From: CAUZRD01 sp963582255
GTDB lineage: Bacteria; Pseudomonadota; Alphaproteobacteria; Rhizobiales; TMED25
Direction of reading: 5' to 3'
NCBI GenBank assembly: GCA_963582255.1
Contig: CAUZRD010000066.1
Span: forward strand, 1-10,467
Length of the DNA stretch: 10,467 nt
A program made the position numbers and the translations under genes. The notes under the pieces were generated by a model, which was not told where the DNA came from, ran no database searches, and was given only the letters and a program-made list of their open reading frames with translations. Below are positions 6,637-10,467 of the stretch, piece by piece. How positions within the stretch are numbered: position 1 is the first letter of the stretch; every line of letters starts with the position of its first letter.

Positions 6637-7378
6637 ATGGTATTGGCAATGTCCTTGCCAGAAAATGTCTCCACGCCTCCACTCGTGACAACGGAATGGT
6701 TCGAGAAACATTTGTGCGATTCAAATTTTCGTGTGATTGAAATTTTTTCAAAACCTGAAAACTCTTCTGGGAAGATGGGCCATATTCCTGGTATTGCGAG
6801 TTTTTTCTGTAAGGATTTACATGGCATGGGACCGACCACAAATTTGTCAGAAGCAAAGTTCTTGGTCGCTGGCTTGGTGATGCGGGAATTAGAAAAGACG
6901 ATACTTTTTATATTTTTGGAGATCCGGTTCAGTTTGGTAACTATGCTTATTGGTAGGCACTGATGGCTGGTGGCGCAAACATCAAACTACTGGATGGAGT
7001 GTGGATCAATGGCTGTTTTAATCTCGACCAATGAAGAAACACCCAATCAAGAATGGCATGGTCGCTCTAGCCTATATATGCGCCTTGGGTGGGATAATGT
7101 AAGGAATCTGGCGCCGGATGAGGGAGGGTTACCCCTATCTACGGAAAATTCTCAATGAGGATGACACATTCAAGTCACCTGAAGAAATTATAGCGCAGAT
7201 TACTTCGTCAGGTGCCGAGCTTGATCAGTACGAAGAGCTGGTGATTTACTTCAAACTTTCCCGCCGCGCATCATTGGTGTGGTTCATAACAACCCATCTT
7301 ACTGGAACACAGGATGTCTTTATCCATGATAGGTCATGGACAGAATGGTTCTTGATAGGCGGATTTCCAGTTGAATGA
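6637..7378 (+). pseudogene. Degenerate two-domain rhodanese (thiosulfate/3-mercaptopyruvate sulfurtransferase)
   Basis: The original product would have moved sulfur from thiosulfate or mercaptopyruvate to a thiol acceptor. Pieces in three frames line up in order with the family. PPLVTTEWFEKHL and MGHIPGI come from the frame starting at 6637. FGDPVQFGNYAYW, an in-frame TAG (6954-6956), then ALMAGGANIKLLDG come from the next frame (6900-7000). STNEETPNQ and YMRLGWDNVRNL come from the first frame again (about 7010-7105). YLRKILNEDDTFKSPEEI and SWTEWFLIGGFPVE come from the third frame (7118-7378). That means at least three frameshifts, one nonsense codon and a loss of roughly 45 codons near 7105-7120, including the second-domain entry. 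The catalytic Cys of the CRxxxR-type loop is Phe (TTC at 7250-7252, in YFKLSRRAS). The ATG at 6637 or 6649 is the likely ancestral start. It runs convergent to the amidohydrolase gene. Confidence 0.88.
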
Positions 7379-7413
7379 TGATTGTTCTTAATCTCTAATC
7401 TTGAGAAAAAGCA

Positions 7414-8409
7414 TCACATGTCTAGCAGTTTAGCCGCTGTATTTCCTGAGATGTTAGCTCTGGCTTCACTAGATAACCATTCTTGGTTTTTCAAGAATGT
7501 TACGGGTTCTTTAACCGCCATATCCGCGGGAAAGTCTGTTCCCAGCAACAAGCAATCTGTTCCGACAATATTTGCAACCTGCTGAAGACCAGAGCCGGAA
7601 TGGGTGATTATGTCATAGTAGAAACTACGCAGATAATCAGACGGTAGCCGTGGACAGTTCTGGCGCAATTGTGCTCGTTCAGAATGCCCGTGATCGAACC
7701 TCCCAGCAGCATATGGAAGGTATCCACCCGCATGTGATAGACACAATTTTAGTTTTGGCAGTCTGTCTATCACACCAGAAAAAATCAGTGCTCCCGCAGC
7801 GATCGTGGTTTCCATCGGATTTCCAATGAGATTGGTCATGTGAAATGCCGGCATGATGTGACCGGAGCGCGTGGAGAGGGGGTGTAGTAGTATAAACGCG
7901 CCAAGATCTGCCGCCGCTTCTAGAATTGGGAATAGATTTGGATCGTCCCAATTATGGCCATCGACATGTGAGCCAATGATCAGCCCTTTTAGGCCAAGAT
8001 CCCGTATTGCACGCTCCAGTTCGGCTACACCTGCATGAGGATCTTGCAGCGGTACTGTTGCAAGACCTGCGAAGCGCCCATTGTGTTTACCCACTGCTTC
8101 GGCGATCTCGTCATTAACGGCGCGGGTGGCCGCAATCGCAATTTCGAGAGGTTCGCTATCACGCAATAGTTGCGGGTTTAGAGAAATGACTTGAACATCG
8201 ATGCCTGCTGAATCCATCAGTGGAATGCGCTCAGGGTAGTCCAGCCAGTATTCTGGCGTGCTCATCTGATTTTTGCGTGTGCCGGTTGTGAGTTGGGTTC
8301 GACCTTCGGCTGTACGCTCTACTTTTGTGCCAAACCAATCACGCCCCTCATTGTGAGCCTCGGCAAGTGAGCGTGGCAGAATATGAGCATGGATATCAAT
8401 TATAGCCAC
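7414..8409 (-). CDS. Amidohydrolase (ACMSD / amidohydrolase-2 family)
   Basis: Metal-dependent TIM-barrel enzyme related to 2-amino-3-carboxymuconate-6-semialdehyde decarboxylase. Relatives decarboxylate aromatic or unsaturated acids or open lactones. The 331 residues carry the expected metal-site pattern: H7-A-H9 in IDIHAH, H176 in LLHPLSTRSG, H226 in SHAGGYLPYAAGRFDH (225-240) and D292 in LLGTDFPADM. Middle landmarks are RFAGLATVPLQDP (112-124) and GLKGLIIGSHVDG (139-151). The start is GTG at 8409, with AGGGA about 11 nt upstream; starting later would cut into the metal-binding HAH. It follows the Gfo/Idh gene by 62 nt in the same direction, so the two probably share a transcript. All metal ligands look intact; the substrate is unknown, and decarboxylase versus hydrolase cannot be told apart by eye. 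Confidence 0.92.
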   Translation of the reverse strand: MAIIDIHAHILPRSLAEAHNEGRDWFGTKVERTAEGRTQLTTGTRKNQMSTPEYWLDYPERIPLMDSAGIDVQVISLNPQLLRDSEPLEIAIAATRAVNDEIAEAVGKHNGRFAGLATVPLQDPHAGVAELERAIRDLGLKGLIIGSHVDGHNWDDPNLFPILEAAADLGAFILLHPLSTRSGHIMPAFHMTNLIGNPMETTIAAGALIFSGVIDRLPKLKLCLSHAGGYLPYAAGRFDHGHSERAQLRQNCPRLPSDYLRSFYYDIITHSGSGLQQVANIVGTDCLLLGTDFPADMAVKEPVTFLKNQEWLSSEARANISGNTAAKLLDM

Positions 8410-8471
8410 GTTGTTAGGTTCCCTAGTTTGTGTTGGTTTGCTGCTCAGGATACTGATTAAAGTAGAAGATT

Positions 8472-9554
8472 TTAAGCATTTGATCCTGGGAGTTGCACTG
8501 TTTCGCTAGTTTGGGCAGCATGTTCGATGGCACGGGTTACCTGCACGGTTCTGCGACCTTCTGCGCCAGTGGTGTTGGGGCAGGCTATGCCGGTTGATAA
8601 ATAATCCAGCCAGGCCCGTGTTTCATCACCAAGTGGACCCCAATATTTTCCAAGAGCCCAGTTACCCGATGCGTTTGAAGTGAGGAGAGACATGTTCATC
8701 TCATGGCCAACATAGGCATGGGCCATACCGTCTTCTGAATATCCAATGGCCTGCTTGTGGTCGTCATCAAACAACAGCATGCCTTTTTCACCCATAACTT
8801 CAGCGCGTATCAGACGACCATGGGTCGGATAGTTGATTGGTATCGCATAACTAAGCGCTATATTTACGATGGCTCCACTGGAATAGGTAATGATCGCAGA
8901 TACAGCTTCATCGGCATCATATCCCTTCGATCTATAAACCAGCCCGTGCTGGCGGGCGACAATCTCAACCGGAGTGGCATCGTCCATGAACCAACCAAAT
9001 AGGTCGACCATATAGGTAAGAGAATCCTGAATAAAAGTGGCTTCTTTGGAACGTTTTAGGATGGCAAGTCCTGTTCCTTGAGTGTTGTAGAGACGGCCGA
9101 TGCAGGTGACAATACGCCCAAGTTTTCCTTGCTTCGCCTGCTCGCGGCCGACCAGATAGTGACGATTGAACCTCAGGCTGTATCCTATGTGTATCGATGC
9201 GCCACCACGCTCAGCTGCATTCAGCATTTTGTCGCAATCTTCTACGCTGAGTGCCATCGGTTTTTCAACAAGCACCGACTTTCCTTGCTCAAGAGCTCGG
9301 ACTGCTGGAGCGCAATGCTCAGGTTCGCTGGTCGAAACGATGACTGCACCAACTTCATCGAGGTCGATGATCTCTTCATTGTTGGCGGAGATTCGGTTAG
9401 CCTTTACATCCTTACCGACCGCACGTGCCTTTTCTTCAATTAGATCAGAAACAGCCAGAAAATTTACCGCTGGATGTTGAGAAGCCATACCTGCCCGGAT
9501 TGAGCCTATACGTCCGCAGCCAATGACTGCGATGCCGAAATGTTTGTGTGCCAT
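8472..9554 (-). CDS. Gfo/Idh/MocA family NAD(P)-dependent oxidoreductase
   Basis: Cytosolic dehydrogenase of the family that oxidises hydroxyls on sugars, inositols and related compounds. The 360 residues begin with a Rossmann dinucleotide site, GIAVIGCGRIGSIRA (7-21), then VSDLIEEKA (35-43), STSEPEH (74-80) and the EKP motif in VLVEKPMALS (94-103), where K98 is the expected catalytic lysine. The C-terminal alpha/beta domain carries FIQDSLTYMVDLFGWFM (174-190). The usual 'D...H..D' triad reads D177-Y181-D184, so the common catalytic His is Tyr here. This is a variation within a diverse family, and the gene otherwise looks intact. ATG at 9554 has a good ribosome site (GGGAGGG, complement at 9559-9565). 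The amidohydrolase follows in the same direction, and a sugar isomerase-like gene diverges from it. Substrate unknown. Confidence 0.93.
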   Translation of the reverse strand: MAHKHFGIAVIGCGRIGSIRAGMASQHPAVNFLAVSDLIEEKARAVGKDVKANRISANNEEIIDLDEVGAVIVSTSEPEHCAPAVRALEQGKSVLVEKPMALSVEDCDKMLNAAERGGASIHIGYSLRFNRHYLVGREQAKQGKLGRIVTCIGRLYNTQGTGLAILKRSKEATFIQDSLTYMVDLFGWFMDDATPVEIVARQHGLVYRSKGYDADEAVSAIITYSSGAIVNIALSYAIPINYPTHGRLIRAEVMGEKGMLLFDDDHKQAIGYSEDGMAHAYVGHEMNMSLLTSNASGNWALGKYWGPLGDETRAWLDYLSTGIACPNTTGAEGRRTVQVTRAIEHAAQTSETVQLPGSNA

Positions 9555-9567
9555 GCGACCCTCCCGC

Positions 9568-9610
9568 TACAAGCGTTGGTTGTATTTTAGACTAGTTTTA
9601 TTTTCAAAAC
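9568..9610. promoter_or_regulatory. Small inverted repeats upstream of the Gfo/Idh gene (possible operators)
   Basis: TACAA (9568-9572) and TTGTA (9580-9584) form an inverted repeat with a 7-nt spacer just 5' of the ribosome site. GTTTT (9595-9599) and AAAAC (9606-9610) form a second with a 6-nt spacer. Both are short, but they lie in the divergent control region where a regulator would bind. No regulator gene is in the window. Short arms like these can occur by chance. Confidence 0.2.
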
Positions 9611-9706
9611 TGCCAAATCCAGGCCCCTGGTTTTTTTGCCGGGATACACGCCCCCCTCAGCTCTGCAAAGATGCATGGAAGTCGTGCGATGATTTATGCT
9701 GAAATA

Positions 9707-9736
9707 TTGACGCATGAGATACCTAGTACATATTTT
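9707..9736 (+). promoter_or_regulatory. Candidate promoter for the IolE-like gene
   Basis: TTGACG (9707-9712) and TATTTT (9731-9736) are separated by 18 nt, a reasonable sigma70-like pair, 59 nt before the ATG of the isomerase gene. The remainder of the divergent gap 9555-9795 has no gene. Confidence 0.35.
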
Positions 9737-9795
9737 GCGCAGACCATAGTATTAAACGACTTTCTAACTACGCGCCATCAGGAAGGATCAGTAAA

Positions 9796-10467
9796 ATGAG
9801 CGAGCAATTCGGGCGTATAGCTTTACACACATGGACGCTTGAAACTACACCGCTTGAAGAAGCGATAGAGGCTGCGGTTGCTGGCGGTTTTGATGGACTA
9901 GAGTTGCGGCGCAAGGATTTTACTGCCTGTTTTGATAGAGGTATGTCGAATGATGATGTTCTAGAACTGGTTCAGGCATTTGATCTGCCGGTGGTGTGTC
10001 TAGGCGTTGAGTATGGATGGCTCTTTGCTGATGGTAATGAGAGCGAGCGGTTGTTTGATGTGTTTCGTCAATCGTGTCGCAATGCTCGCGCACTTGGCTG
10101 CGAGTTATTGATGAGTGCCGTTGGGCAAAACAACGGCCCGCTGGAGCAGGCTGTCGCCAATGCCAAGATGGCGGGGCAGATAGCAGGTGAGGAAGGCGTA
10201 AAATGTGCCTTAGAATTTAACTCTCAGCATTCGTTTTTGAATAACGTCACTATCATGAGTGAACTGGTCTATGCCGTTGACATGCAGGAAATTGGATTGC
10301 TTCTGGATGCTTATCATCTAACACGATCTGGCCGGCCAGGGCGTGGATTTGAAGAAGTTCCGGGCGAGTTGATTTACGCTTTTCAGTATAGCGATGTCCC
10401 GAATTTACCAGTCGGTGACGTAAAACGGCCGATAGATCGACTTCTTCCTGGTGAGGGGATTGTCGAT
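9796..10467 (+). CDS. Sugar phosphate isomerase/epimerase-like TIM-barrel protein (IolE/AP-endonuclease-2 family), 3'-truncated
   Basis: Predicted divalent-metal TIM-barrel enzyme of the xylose-isomerase-like superfamily, whose members isomerise, epimerise or dehydrate sugars and keto-inositols. The 224 residues visible run off the window with no stop; a full protein would be about 260-290. It opens with RIALHTWTLETTPLEEAIEA (7-26) and GFDGLELRRKD (31-41). Likely metal ligands are E140 in CALEFNSQHSF (137-147), D171 and H174 in LLLDAYHLTRSGRPGRG (168-184), and Q197 in YAFQYSDVPN (194-203), followed by RLLPGEGIVD (215-224), where the barrel continues. The start is ATG at 9796 with AGGAAGGA at 9780-9787, 8 nt upstream. 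It diverges from the Gfo/Idh gene, a common pairing for polyol and sugar catabolism. The family is clear; the specific reaction is not. Confidence 0.9.
   Translation, partial: MSEQFGRIALHTWTLETTPLEEAIEAAVAGGFDGLELRRKDFTACFDRGMSNDDVLELVQAFDLPVVCLGVEYGWLFADGNESERLFDVFRQSCRNARALGCELLMSAVGQNNGPLEQAVANAKMAGQIAGEEGVKCALEFNSQHSFLNNVTIMSELVYAVDMQEIGLLLDAYHLTRSGRPGRGFEEVPGELIYAFQYSDVPNLPVGDVKRPIDRLLPGEGIVD

Noticed and set aside
6970..7158. A separate small + strand gene of 62 codons
   Set aside because: Its middle (STNEETP, YMRLGWDNVRNL) is the linker region of the broken rhodanese in one frame, so it is a fragment and not a gene.
7118..7378. A free-standing single-domain rhodanese
   Set aside because: It matches only the C-terminal half of a two-domain protein, continues upstream pieces in other frames, and has Phe at the catalytic Cys position.
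9078..9443. A 121-codon + strand open frame
   Set aside because: It lies wholly inside the Gfo/Idh gene on the opposite strand and shows no family features.

Overview
The window looks like a piece of a proteobacterial chromosome. The gene families and a roughly even base composition suggest a heterotrophic, probably marine or host-associated alphaproteobacterium; this taxonomic guess is inference. There are ten recognisable loci: eight apparently functional genes (two cut by the window edges) and two dead ones. I see no tRNA, rRNA, CRISPR array or insertion sequence.

Region 1 (1-2978, + strand) is a complete-looking tripartite TRAP transporter operon in the order dctP-dctQ-dctM: a periplasmic solute-binding protein (its start lies before the window), a small 4-TM permease and a large permease. 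A strong stem-loop sits between dctP and dctQ. A 16-bp perfect inverted repeat follows the operon.

Region 2 (3138-6395, - strand) reads, in transcription order, EamA-type exporter, a uracil phosphoribosyltransferase C-terminal remnant (decayed), acyl-CoA dehydrogenase, and a FAS1-like/MaoC-type acyl-CoA hydratase. The last two are separated by only 2 nt and would carry out consecutive acyl-CoA desaturation and hydration.

Region 3 (about 6637-7378, + strand) is a broken two-domain rhodanese (thiosulfate/3-mercaptopyruvate sulfurtransferase). It has several frameshifts, a nonsense codon, a central deletion and a Cys-to-Phe change at the catalytic position. With the upp remnant it suggests ongoing gene decay here.

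Region 4 (7414-10467) is a likely catabolic unit: an ACMSD-type amidohydrolase and a Gfo/Idh/MocA oxidoreductase on the - strand, and a divergent, window-truncated IolE-like TIM-barrel isomerase/epimerase on the + strand. The 241-bp divergent spacer holds a candidate promoter and small inverted repeats. Together with the TRAP importer this suggests uptake and catabolism of an organic acid, polyol or sugar-like compound, but the substrate cannot be named from sequence alone.
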